A DNA stretch of 64,000 nt from Jiangella alba (GCF_900106035.1 NZ_FNUC01000003.1:620001-684000), one strand, 5' to 3'; shown: positions 46,352 to 54,035, counted from the first letter of the stretch. Numbers and translations: made by a program. Notes: generated by a model from the sequence alone, not told the origin.

Positions 46352-47185
46352 TCAGACGGTGGCGCGCGGGCGGACGTCGTTGTGCCGGCCCACGGCGCGG
46401 GTGGAGATGCGCCCGTCGACCGGATCGACGTCGACGTCGACGCGGATGCCGTACGCACGGCTCAGGTTCTCGGGGGTCAGCACCTCGTGCGGCGCGCCGT
46501 CGGCGGTGACCGTCCCGCCCTCGAGCAGCAGGACGCGGTCGGCGATGGCGGCGGCCTGGTCGAGGTCGTGCAGCACCAGGCCGACGCCGATGCCGTGGTC
46601 GTCGGCCAGCTCGCGCACGACGTCGAGGATCTCGATCTGGTAGCGCAGGTCGAGGAAGGTCGTCGGCTCGTCCAGCAGCAGCAGGCCGGTGTCCTGGGCG
46701 AGGCAGCTGGCCAGCCAGACCCGCTGCGCCTGCCCGCCGGACAGCGCCTGCACCGGGCGGTCGGCCAGCGCCTCGATGCCGGTCAGCGTCATGGCGCGGG
46801 CGATGGCCTGCTCGGCGCCGGGGTCGCGGCCGCTCCAGCGGGCGCGGTGCGGGTGGCGGCCGTACTCGACCAGCTCGCGCACGCTCAGGCCGCCCGGCGT
46901 GCTGCGGCTCTGCGCCAGCAGCGTGACGCGGCGGGCCAGCTCGCGCGGGTCGAGGCTCAGCACGTCGGTGCCGTCGTCGAAGCTGATCGCGCCCGTCGTG
47001 GGGAGGTGCAGCCGGGCCAGCGCCCGCAGCAGCGTCGACTTGCCGCTGCCGTTCGGCCCGATCAGCGCCGTCACCAGCCCGGGCCGCAACTCGATCGTCG
47101 CCGCCCGCACCACCACGTCGCGCCCGTACGCGAGGTCGACGCCACGCGCGGCGAGCCCGTCGGGCAGAGCAGACGAAATGGTCAC
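46352..47185 (-). CDS. Iron-siderophore ABC transporter ATP-binding protein
   Basis: 277 residues from GTG 47185; the frame is open to 47257 but the iron box lies in that stretch. Walker A IGPNGSGKSTLLRALA, Q-loop LLAQSRSTPGG, signature ALSGGQAQRVWLASCLAQ, Walker B LLLLDEPTTFLDL and switch His in LVLHDLDQAA are all intact. The FecE/FhuC-type order is ATPase, binding protein, permease in one operon, controlled by the upstream iron box. Confidence 0.95.
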   Translation of the reverse strand: MTISSALPDGLAARGVDLAYGRDVVVRAATIELRPGLVTALIGPNGSGKSTLLRALARLHLPTTGAISFDDGTDVLSLDPRELARRVTLLAQSRSTPGGLSVRELVEYGRHPHRARWSGRDPGAEQAIARAMTLTGIEALADRPVQALSGGQAQRVWLASCLAQDTGLLLLDEPTTFLDLRYQIEILDVVRELADDHGIGVGLVLHDLDQAAAIADRVLLLEGGTVTADGAPHEVLTPENLSRAYGIRVDVDVDPVDGRISTRAVGRHNDVRPRATV

Positions 47186-47195
47186 GGCGCCAACG

Positions 47196-47214
47196 TAAGG
47201 TACGCCTAAGCTAA
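47196..47214 (-). promoter_or_regulatory. Iron box (IdeR/DmdR-type operator)
   Basis: On the minus strand TTAGCTTAGGCGTACCTTA matches the DtxR/IdeR consensus TTAGGTTAGGCTAACCTAA at 15 of 19 positions. It lies 11 bases upstream of the ATPase start and so overlaps its promoter. With iron present, the repressor should shut off the siderophore uptake operon. Confidence 0.85.
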
Positions 47215-47260
47215 TCCGCAAGCCACCGCTCCTGGCTGATTCGTCACGTCGGAGCACGTT

Positions 47261-47314
47261 GTCGGCGCCCGCCCGTAGGGTGGGAGGCCCTCCCGGCCGG
47301 GCGGGGACCGTACT
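47261..47314 (+). repeat. 54-bp palindromic interspersed element, copy R1
   Basis: Runs from GTCGGCGCCCGCCC to GGGCGGGGACCGTACT. It is identical to R2 at 51 of 54 positions. The ends form an imperfect 12-bp inverted repeat (CGGYGCCCGCCC with GGGCGGGGACCG). Confidence 0.85.
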
Positions 47315-47625
47315 GCTGGCGAGCAGCGCCGCGTTCGGCGTCTGGGCAGGTCACGGGGAGTGCGTCGACCGGCGTGGGCGTCCAGGCCGACGCCTTGCTT
47401 GGGTGGAGATGCGGCCTCGGGCGGTGCCGGCGTGCTGTACCCGAGGGGCGGTCGCTGCCGGGTCGCGTCGGCCCGCCTCGCGTGTGGTTCGGCGCGCTGG
47501 TCTGCCTCGCGCGCGGCCCGCCTCGTGCGGCCGGCCTTGCGCGGCCGCCCTTGCTCGCGGCCCGTCTTGCGCGCAGCCCGTCTCGCGCGGCCGGCCTTGC
47601 GCGCGGCCTCGGTTCGCGCGTGTCT

Positions 47626-47679
47626 GTCGGTGCCCGCCCGTAGGGTGGGAAGCCCTCCCAGCCGGGCGGGGACCGTACT
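47626..47679 (+). repeat. 54-bp palindromic interspersed element, copy R2
   Basis: Same orientation as R1, 365 bases downstream. The centre reads GTAGGGTGGGAAGCCCTCCC. It is followed by the CGGCGAAGCGG-type short repeats. Confidence 0.85.
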
Positions 47680-47853
47680 CCGGCGAAGCGGCGATCACAC
47701 CCGCGGCGAAGCGGCGACCACACCGGCGACCACACGCCAGGCGCAGCTGCGGCCACACGCCCGGCTGAGCGGCGACCACGCACCCGGCCGACGCGCCGAT
47801 CACACCTGCGGCGAAGCGGCGACCACGCACCCCGGCCGACGCGGGCCGGACTC

Positions 47854-47859
47854 TAGACT
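47854..47859 (+). promoter_or_regulatory. Candidate -10 element (TAGACT) of the hydroxyacyl-CoA dehydrogenase gene
   Basis: TAGACT ends seven bases before ATG 47867, without a ribosome-binding site. Confidence 0.45.
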
Positions 47860-47866
47860 GCGCCGC

Positions 47867-49429
47867 ATGGGTGCGCAGATCGCCACGGTGGGCGTCGTCG
47901 GGCTGGGGACCATGGGGGCGGGCATCGCGGAGGTGTTCGCGCGGGCCGGCCTGAACGTCGTCGGCGTGGAGCGCGACGACGCGGCGCTGGCCGCGGGTCG
48001 GGGACACGTCGACACGTCGACGGGGCGGGCGGTCAAGCGCGGCAAGCTGACCCCCGAAGAGCAGGCCGCACTGATCGCGCGCATCGAGTTCACCACCGAC
48101 CTCGCCGCGCTGGCCGCCGCCGACCTCGTCGTCGAGGCGGTGCCGGAGCGGCTCGAGCTCAAGCGCGACCTGTTCGGCCGGCTCGACGGCGTCGTCGGCG
48201 CCGGCACGATCCTCGCGACCAACACGTCGAGCCTCTCGGTCACCGAGATCAGCGTCGCCGTGTCGCACCCGGAGCGGGTCGTCGGCCTGCACTTCTTCAA
48301 CCCGGCGCCGGTGCAGGAGCTGATCGAGGTCGTCCGCACCGTCGTCACCGCGCCGGAGGTCGCCGACGCCGTCACCGGGCTCGCGCGCCGGCTGGGCAAG
48401 ACGCCGGTCGCGTGCGGCGACCGCGCCGGCTTCGTCACCAACGCGCTGCTGTTCGGCTACCTCAACCGGGCGGCCGCGATGTACGAGAGCGGGCACGCGA
48501 GCCGCGAGGACATCGACGCGGCGATCACGGCGGGGCTCGGCTACCCGATGGGGCCGCTGGCGCTGCTCGACCTGATCGGGCTGGACACCGCCTACGAGAT
48601 CCTGGGCACGATGTACCGGCAGGGCCGGAACCGGCTGCACGCGCCGGCGCCCGTGCTGGGCGAACTGGTGACGCTGGGGTTCCTGGGCCGCAAGTCCGGT
48701 CGCGGCTTCTACGACTATTCGGGGATTGACGGTATCGGCGCGAGCTCCGCTGTGGTCACCCCCGAAGCGGACCGGGCCCGCCGCGTCGCGTTCCTCGACC
48801 CGTCGCCCGGACCGTTCGCCGACGCGCTCGCGAAGGCCGGCCACGACGTCGCCGGGGCCGCCGGCGCCGCGACCGCCGAGCTCGTCGTCGCGCCCGGCGA
48901 CCCGGACACGTTCGCCCGCGTCGCCGCCGACACCCCGGCCGGCGCCGTCCTCGTGGCCACCGGCACCGGGCCGGTCGTCGCGAGCGCCGCCGCCAGCGGC
49001 CGCCCGGCCGATGTCGTCGGGCTGCACCTGGCCGGGACCGGCGGCGCCGTCGCCGAGGTCGTGCGCACCGTCGTGTCGGCGCCGTCCGCCGTGTTCACGG
49101 TCGCCGCCGTCGCCGCGTCCGCCGGGCTCACGCCCGTCGTCTGCGCCGACCGCGCCGGCTTCGTCGTCGACGCGCTGCTGGTGCCGTACCTCAACGACGC
49201 CGTCGCGATGCTCGAGACGGGGTACGCGTCGGCGGCCGACGTCGACACCGCGATGCGGCTCGGCTGCCGGCTGCCCGCGGGGCCGTTCGAGTTGCTGGAC
49301 GGGCTCGGGCCGGCCGCCGCGCTGGCGACGCTGGAGCGGCTGCAGGCCGAGGTCCGCGAGCCCGGCCTGGCGCCGTCGCCGCTGCTCAGCCAGCTGGCGA
49401 CGACCGGCCTGCGGTTCGCCGACCTCTGA
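47867..49429 (+). CDS. 3-hydroxyacyl-CoA dehydrogenase, double-domain, with in-frame repeat insertion
   Basis: 520 residues from ATG 47867. The first half (1-285) is complete: NAD motif VGVVGLGTMGAGIAEVFARA, catalytic-region LATNTSSLSVTEI, VVGLHFFNPAPVQELIEVV and the 3HCDH C-domain GFVTNALLFGYLNRAA, GYPMGPLALLDLIGLD. Residues about 286-305 (GIDGIGASSAVVTPEADRAR) are encoded by the 59-bp repeat. The second half keeps a C-domain (DRAGFVVDALLVPYLNDAV, LPAGPFELLDGLG), but its NAD-binding part is shortened and lacks GxGxxG. It acts in beta-oxidation or phenylacetate-type degradation; catalysis is expected from the first half only. Confidence 0.92.
   Translation: MGAQIATVGVVGLGTMGAGIAEVFARAGLNVVGVERDDAALAAGRGHVDTSTGRAVKRGKLTPEEQAALIARIEFTTDLAALAAADLVVEAVPERLELKRDLFGRLDGVVGAGTILATNTSSLSVTEISVAVSHPERVVGLHFFNPAPVQELIEVVRTVVTAPEVADAVTGLARRLGKTPVACGDRAGFVTNALLFGYLNRAAAMYESGHASREDIDAAITAGLGYPMGPLALLDLIGLDTAYEILGTMYRQGRNRLHAPAPVLGELVTLGFLGRKSGRGFYDYSGIDGIGASSAVVTPEADRARRVAFLDPSPGPFADALAKAGHDVAGAAGAATAELVVAPGDPDTFARVAADTPAGAVLVATGTGPVVASAAASGRPADVVGLHLAGTGGAVAEVVRTVVSAPSAVFTVAAVAASAGLTPVVCADRAGFVVDALLVPYLNDAVAMLETGYASAADVDTAMRLGCRLPAGPFELLDGLGPAAALATLERLQAEVREPGLAPSPLLSQLATTGLRFADL
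48723..48781 (+). repeat. 59-bp interspersed repeat inside a coding sequence (copy 2)
   Basis: Matches 14371-14429 at 54 of 59 positions. It codes in frame for the linker between the two halves of the dehydrogenase. TCCGCT and AGCGGA form the stem around the same 14-base loop containing GTGGTCACC. Confidence 0.8.
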
Positions 49430-49487
49430 CCGCGGGGTGAAATCCGGGTGAAGGAGCGGCGGCGCACCCTGGTGCACTCCGGACATT

Positions 49488-49526
49488 CTTGACAGTCTGG
49501 GTGACCCCCGGCCAATCAGGAGGTCA
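49488..49526 (+). promoter_or_regulatory. Promoter region and strong Shine-Dalgarno of the HNH nuclease gene
   Basis: TTGACA at 49488-49493 is a perfect -35. A weak -10 may lie near 49511. AGGAGGT at about 49518-49524 is an ideal ribosome-binding site seven bases before ATG 49532, in contrast to the leaderless neighbours. Confidence 0.5.
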
Positions 49527-49531
49527 CCGCC

Positions 49532-50152
49532 ATGCGCCGAGCCGTCCTCACCCTTCTCGCCACCCTCGCCGTCCTCGTCGGGCTGGTCACCGCGGCCCAC
49601 GCCTACCCGCCGGACCCGCCGTCGCCGTCGGAGTCGGCCACGCAGCTCGACCAGCTCACCGTCGCCGCGCCCGGGTCGAGCGACGGCTACTCCCGCGACC
49701 GGTTCCCGCACTGGAGCCCGGCCGAAGGCAGCTGCAACACCCGCGAGATGGTCCTGGTCAGGGATGGTTCCGGCGTCGAGACCGGCGCCGACTGCTATCC
49801 GACGGCGGGCCGCTGGTACAGCGTCTACGACCAGGTCTGGATCGAGGAGCCGCGCGACGTCTCCGTCGACCACATGGTGCCGCTGGCCAACGCCTGGCGC
49901 TCCGGCGCCAGTGAGTGGACCGAGGAGCGGCGCGAGGACTTCGCCAACGACCTCGCCCGCGGCCAGCTGATCGCCGTCACCGCGTCCAGCAACAGCTCCA
50001 AGGGCGACAGCGACCCGTCCGAGTGGAAGCCGGCCAACCAGGGATGGTGGTGCTACTACGCGCGGCACTGGACCGACGTGAAGCACGACTGGGACCTCAC
50101 CGTCACCGGCGCGGAGAAGTCCGCGTTGAGCGACATGCTGGGCACCTGCTGA
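49532..50152 (+). CDS. Secreted HNH-type nuclease (GmrSD/DUF1524-like domain)
   Basis: 206 residues from ATG. A signal peptide (AVLTLLATLAVLVGLVTAAHA) is cleaved after AHA. The HNH core is VSVDHMVPLANAWRSGASEW, LARGQLIAVTASSNSSKGDS and DPSEWKPANQGWWCYYARHW, with the His-Met/Asn pattern of DUF1524. Two Cys pairs (SCNTRE, DCYPTA, WWCYYA, GTC) suggest extracellular disulfides. Likely a secreted DNase; it carries no toxin-delivery domain. Confidence 0.92.
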   Translation: MRRAVLTLLATLAVLVGLVTAAHAYPPDPPSPSESATQLDQLTVAAPGSSDGYSRDRFPHWSPAEGSCNTREMVLVRDGSGVETGADCYPTAGRWYSVYDQVWIEEPRDVSVDHMVPLANAWRSGASEWTEERREDFANDLARGQLIAVTASSNSSKGDSDPSEWKPANQGWWCYYARHWTDVKHDWDLTVTGAEKSALSDMLGTC

Positions 50153-50230
50153 CAATCCACGCCCATCGCGCTATAACACTGTGGGCCGTGCTCTCGTCAG
50201 CGGCCGGGAATCGTCACGCCGGGGGGCGTC

Positions 50231-50929
50231 GTGCGACGACTGCGGGTGTTGCCGGCCACGGCCGCGGTGGCGCTGCTGCTGGCCGTCGTGCCGGCCGCTG
50301 CCGAGGACGATCACGACGACGACGGCGACCACGGCGACTACGGACGCTGTGCTGACCTGGGCGGATCGGACGTCACCGGCAGCGACGCGATCAGGGCGTC
50401 GCTCTCCCGCGGCGACACCCGGCTCAGCGTGACGGTGCGCGACCAGCGGTACCGCATCACCGCGGTCGGCGTGCGCGGCTGGGGCGACTACGTCGTCTAC
50501 ACGGCGGCGCCGTTCACCGGGCTGACGGCCGAGCCGCGGCCCAACGACCGGCCGAGCGAGATCGACGACTGGTTCGTCTGCGCCAGGCTCGTCGGCGGCG
50601 AGCCGGATCCGCCGGACGACGACTGGGTCACCCCGACCGCGACCCCGACGCCCACCCCGACCGCGACCCCGTCGCCCACTCCGACACCGACACCCACGCC
50701 CACCCCGACGCCGTCCCCGACGCCCACCCCCACCCCCATGCCGACCGAGACCGCGACGCCGACGACCCCGCCGGTCCCGGTGCCGACGGCCATCCCCGCG
50801 GGCGGTCCGGCGGCGGGTTCCGGGGCCGGGCCGGACGACCGCGGGCCGCTGCCGTACGTCGTCCTCGGCGCGGGCAGCGGGCTGGCCCTGGCCGGCTGGG
50901 CGCTCAGCAGGAGGCGGCGTGCCGTCTGA
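50231..50929 (+). CDS. Cell-surface protein with Thr-Pro repeat stalk
   Basis: 232 residues from GTG 50231. A signal peptide (LPATAAVALLLAVVPAAAED) leads to a His/Asp-rich start (DDHDDDGDHGDYG) and a domain of about 90 residues. About 55 residues of Thr-Pro repeats follow. The C-terminus has a helix LGAGSGLALAGWAL and an RRRR tail, as in sortase substrates, but the preceding LPYVV is not LPxTG. Its 3' end overlaps the sortase gene by 11 bases, so the sortase is the likely partner. Confidence 0.85.
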   Translation: MRRLRVLPATAAVALLLAVVPAAAEDDHDDDGDHGDYGRCADLGGSDVTGSDAIRASLSRGDTRLSVTVRDQRYRITAVGVRGWGDYVVYTAAPFTGLTAEPRPNDRPSEIDDWFVCARLVGGEPDPPDDDWVTPTATPTPTPTATPSPTPTPTPTPTPTPSPTPTPTPMPTETATPTTPPVPVPTAIPAGGPAAGSGAGPDDRGPLPYVVLGAGSGLALAGWALSRRRRAV

Positions 50930-51641
50930 CCTGCCACCCCCACCGCCGCCGCCCGTCCCTCCGCCTCCGCCGCCCTCGTCCGGCGGCACACCGTCCGGCC
51001 CGGCCCGCACGCCGCCCCGGCACCGCCGGCCGCGACCCCGGCTGCTGCCGTGGCTGGCCGCGCCGGTGCTGCTGGCGCTGGCCGCGTGGTGGGGCCTCGA
51101 CCAGCTCGACGGCGGCGAGCGGCCGGCCGCGGCGATCACGCCGGAGCCGTCCGGCACGTACGACCCGTACGAGCAGTCCGCCGTCCCCGGCGAGCCGGTC
51201 GGCCGGGCCGAGGGCCGCTACGACCTGCTGCTGCCGCTGTCCGGGGCGCGGGCGCCGGTGATCGAGATCGGCGGCGCCGAGGACCGCGTGCTGCTGCCGC
51301 CGAAGGACCCGCTGCTGGCCGGGTGGTGGCGTGACGGCGCGGCGCCGGGCGCCGAGACCGGCACCGCCGTCATCGTCGGCCACGCCGTCGAGGGTGGCGA
51401 GGCGGTCTTCAACGATCTCGCGGACCTCGCCCCCGGCACCACGATCCGCGTCAGCGGCGAAGGACTGAACCGGTGGTACCGGGTCGGCTCGGTCGAGACG
51501 ATGTCGCCCGAGCAGCTCGCCGCCCGCGCCGACGAGCTGTTCGCGCAGGACGTACCCGGCCGGCTCGCGCTCGTGACCTGCACGGACTGGGACGGGACGG
51601 CGTTTCGCGCCAACGTGGTCGTGACCGCAGCGCCGATGTGA
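50919..51641 (+). CDS. Class F (E/F-type) sortase
   Basis: 240 residues from GTG 50919. A Pro-rich cytoplasmic tail (about 1-40) precedes one membrane helix (LLPWLAAPVLLALAAWWGL). The catalytic domain has His in AVIVGHAVEGGEAVFNDLAD, Cys in RLALVTCTDWDG and Arg in TAFRANVVVTA. The family is short and usually single, with a nearby substrate. It joins a surface protein to peptidoglycan. The overlap with the Thr-Pro protein gene indicates co-expression. Confidence 0.93.
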   Translation: MPSDLPPPPPPPVPPPPPPSSGGTPSGPARTPPRHRRPRPRLLPWLAAPVLLALAAWWGLDQLDGGERPAAAITPEPSGTYDPYEQSAVPGEPVGRAEGRYDLLLPLSGARAPVIEIGGAEDRVLLPPKDPLLAGWWRDGAAPGAETGTAVIVGHAVEGGEAVFNDLADLAPGTTIRVSGEGLNRWYRVGSVETMSPEQLAARADELFAQDVPGRLALVTCTDWDGTAFRANVVVTAAPM

Positions 51642-51665
51642 ACCGCGCGTGTACGACCATGGAGT

Positions 51666-51899
51666 GTGCACGAGAGCATCGAGTCGGGCCCCGACGGCGA
51701 GTGGGTGGTCCGCCGCATCACCGGCAGCGCGTCGACGAAGGCGTACCGGTGTCCGGGCTGCGACCAGCTGATCCGCCCGGCCACCCCGCACATCGTGGCG
51801 TGGCCGACGGTCAGCCTCTCGTTCACCGGCGAGGGCATCGACGAGCGGCGCCACTGGCACACCGGCTGCTGGCGCTCGCGCACCACCCGCCGCCGCTAG
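51666..51899 (+). CDS. Small conserved CPGC-motif protein
   Basis: 77 residues from GTG 51666. The conserved pattern is YRCPGCDQLIRPATPHIVAW, then ERRHWHTGCW. Cys2 plus His/Cys could form a zinc knuckle. Actinobacterial relatives of about 80-100 residues share CPGCDQLI...PHVVAWP...RRHWH..CW and are often mislabelled ATP/GTP-binding protein. Function is unknown. Immediately downstream lies the third 54-bp element and the IS30 copy. Confidence 0.8.
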   Translation: MHESIESGPDGEWVVRRITGSASTKAYRCPGCDQLIRPATPHIVAWPTVSLSFTGEGIDERRHWHTGCWRSRTTRRR

Positions 51900-51922
51900 A
51901 CCGGCGCAAGTCCGGCTGCTGG

Positions 51923-51976
51923 AGCACGGTCCCCGCCCGGCTGGGAGGGGCCTTGACGTAGGGGGCGGGCACCGAC
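51923..51976 (-). repeat. 54-bp palindromic interspersed element, copy R3 (inverted)
   Basis: On the minus strand it starts GTCGGTGCCCGCCC and ends CCCTCCCAGCCGGGCGGGGACCGTGCT-like (last part GGGCGGGGACCGTGCT). Ends agree with R1/R2. The central 13 bases differ (CCTACGTCAAGGC), so the loop is variable while the arms are conserved. It is 16 bases from the IS30 left end. Confidence 0.75.
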
Positions 51977-51992
51977 AGACTCGGCGGCACGA

Positions 51993-53202
51993 GTTGATCA
52001 TGGAGAAGGTCGGCTGGATCGTGCGGCGTGTTCAACCGGTTGTTGCAACGGTGGTGGTTGCTGGTCGGGAGGATGTGCGTTCGTGGCTGGGAAGCGGTTG
52101 ACGGAGTTGGAGCGGGTGCGGATCGAGGTGTTGTGGTCTTGGGGGTGAGTCGATCCCGGCGATCGCGGCGTATCTGGGGCGGGATCGGTCGACGGTGTGG
52201 CGGGAGTTGGAGCGCAACAACTCTGGCCGGCATGGGGTGAAGCATCCGGGTCGGCGCACCTCACGCGCCAGCGGGTTGGGTGGGGTGTATCGGTGGGGCT
52301 ACCAGGCCGGGTGGGCGCATCGCCGGGCCCGGATCCGGGCCCGGCGGCGTCGGCCGGTGAAGTGCCGCCGTGGTGGGCCGCTGCGTGCGTTGGTCGTGGC
52401 CAAGCTGGCCCGGCGTTGGTCTCCGGTGCAGATCGCGGCATGGTTGAGGCGAGAGTTTCCCGACCGGCCGGAGATGTGGGTGTCGCACGAGACGATCTAC
52501 CAGGCGATCTATGTGCAGTCACGGGGGCAGTTGCGTGCGGAGCTGACCCGGCAGGTCGCGTTGCGGTCCGGGCGCACCGAACGCCGCCGGCGCGTCCAGC
52601 CCGCTGGCGCGGTGCGCTCGGCCCGGCCGTGGATCACCCCGGACCTGCACATTTCCGCTCGCCCGGCCGAGGCCGCGGACCGGGCCGTGCCCGGGCATTG
52701 GGAAGGTGACCTGCTCATCGGCGCGCGCGGCTCCTCGGCCATCATCACCCTGGTCGAGCGGTCCACCCGCTACGTCATGCTCGGCGCGCTCCCCGACGGA
52801 CGGACCTCACCTGCCGTCATCGGCGTTCTGGCCACCCTGGCCGGCCGGTTGCCCGGCCACCTGGTGCGGTCGCTGGCCTGGGACTGCGGGTCGGAACTGG
52901 CCGAACACGCCACCTTCGCCGTCGCCACCGGCTGCCCGGTCTACTTCTGCGACCCGCACAGCCCCTGGCAGCGCGGCTCGAACGAGAACACCAACGGGCT
53001 ACTACGCCAGTACTTCCCCCAAGGCGTCACCAACTTCACCACCCTCACCCAGGCCGACCTCGACACCGTCGCCCACGAACTCAACGGCCGCCCCCGCATG
53101 ACCCTGGGATGGAAGAATCCCGCCCAGGCGCTCAACAAGCTCCTCGTTGCAACAACCACTTGAACCCGCCTGCCGGGATGGCCGACCTTCTCCATGATCA
53201 AC
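51993..53202. mobile_element. IS30-family insertion sequence
   Basis: Terminal inverted repeats of 22 bp are perfect: GTTGATCATGGAGAAGGTCG and two more bases (51993-52014), against 53181-53202. Inner similarity continues through GTTCAA and GGTTGTTGCAACG motifs near 52028 and 53140. About 1.21 kb long. No clear target-site duplication was found: bases flanking the ends are GA on the left and AG on the right. The transposase reading frame is broken near its 5' end. Confidence 0.9.
52083..53163 (+). pseudogene. IS30-family transposase, frameshifted near the N-terminus
   Basis: From GTG 52083 the frame reads VAGKRLTELERVRIEVLWSWG and then stops at TGA 52146. One base on, the same protein continues: ESIPAIAAYLGRDRSTVWRE, the helix-turn-helix. 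The rest is intact: YQAIYVQSRGQLRAELTRQV, PGHWEGDLLIGARGSSAIIT (first Asp), LAWDCGSELAEHATF (second Asp) and HSPWQRGSNENTNGLLRQYF with the Glu. The DDE core is complete. The GGGGGTGA run could be a slippage site; alternatively it is an inactive copy. Restart at ATG/GTG near 52195 would lose the DNA-binding part. Confidence 0.85.
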
Positions 53203-53275
53203 AGTGCGCGGGGCGGGCCGACGGGTCGTGGGCGGCTCGAACACCACCGGCCGGTGCTCGTGCTCCCGCCGCCGC

Positions 53276-53281
53276 TAGGGT
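53276..53281 (+). promoter_or_regulatory. Candidate -10 element (TAGGGT) of the hydrolase at 53289
   Basis: TAGGGT ends seven bases before ATG 53289; no ribosome-binding site. Confidence 0.45.
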
Positions 53282-53288
53282 CGACGGT

Positions 53289-54035
53289 ATGAGCCTGCCG
53301 CTCGTCCTCGTCCACGCGTTCCCGCTGACGCCGGCGGTGTTCGACGACCTCGCCGGGCGGCTGACCGGCACGACGCTGATCCGCCCGGCGCTGCGCGGCT
53401 TCGGCGGCCCGGCGCTCGGCGACGCCGAGCCGTCGGTGGACGTCTACGCCGACGACGTCGCGGCGGGGCTGGCGGCCCAGGGCGTCGAGCGGGCGATCGT
53501 CGGCGGGCTGTCGCTGGGCGGGTACGTGACGATGGCGCTGCTGCGACGGCACCCGGACCTGGTGGCGGGCGTCGTCCTGGCCGACACCAAGGCGAGCGAG
53601 GACACCGCGGAGGCGAAGGCGAACCGGTTGCGCATGGCCGACGCGGTCGAGCGGCACGGCAGCCGGGCGCTGCGGCCGATGCTCGACACGCTGCTGGGCG
53701 AGACGACGCGACGCGACCGGCCGGACCTCGTCGCGCGGGTGCGGGACTGGCTGGACGCCGCCCCGCCGGACGGCGTCGCCTGGGCGCAGCGCGCCATGGC
53801 CGCGCGCCCGCCGTCGTTCGGCACGCTGCGCGAGGCCGCCGCCCGCGGCCTGGCGCCGAGCACCGTCATCGTCGGCCGCGACGATGACGTCACCGGCCTG
53901 GACGAGGCCGGCGCGATGGCCGCGGCCCTCGGCGGCGTGACGGTGCACGTCGTCGACGGCGCCGGGCACCTCAGTCCGCTGGAGCACCCGGACGCCGTCG
54001 CCGAGATCGTGCGGGAGACGGTCGTCAGCCCTTGA
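53289..54035 (+). CDS. Alpha/beta hydrolase
   Basis: 248 residues from ATG 53289. Oxyanion region LVLVHAFPLTPAVFDDLAG, nucleophile Ser in VGGLSLGGYVTMALL, Asp in VIVGRDDDVTGLDEA and His in VVDGAGHLSPLEHPD make a complete triad. The MenH/RutD-like small cap is between. Its last 11 bases overlap the convergent permease gene. Substrate unknown. Confidence 0.93.
   Translation: MSLPLVLVHAFPLTPAVFDDLAGRLTGTTLIRPALRGFGGPALGDAEPSVDVYADDVAAGLAAQGVERAIVGGLSLGGYVTMALLRRHPDLVAGVVLADTKASEDTAEAKANRLRMADAVERHGSRALRPMLDTLLGETTRRDRPDLVARVRDWLDAAPPDGVAWAQRAMAARPPSFGTLREAAARGLAPSTVIVGRDDDVTGLDEAGAMAAALGGVTVHVVDGAGHLSPLEHPDAVAEIVRETVVSP

Larger units (their letters stand above)
47215..47866. other. Repeat-rich intergenic region
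   Basis: About 650 bases with no gene. It holds two copies of the 54-bp palindromic element (47261, 47626). About 47440-47625 is built of degenerate 15-16-bp units like GCGCGGCCGGCCTTG. About 47680-47850 has seven degenerate units of 22-24 bp around CGGCGAAGCGGCGACCACAC. Long open frames across it are Arg-rich and without domains. Confidence 0.65.

Noticed and set aside
47360..47866. N-terminal extension of the hydroxyacyl-CoA dehydrogenase by 169 codons
   Set aside because: The extension crosses the R2 palindromic element and degenerate repeats. The NAD-binding motif starts a few residues after ATG 47867, which also has a -10 box at the leaderless distance.
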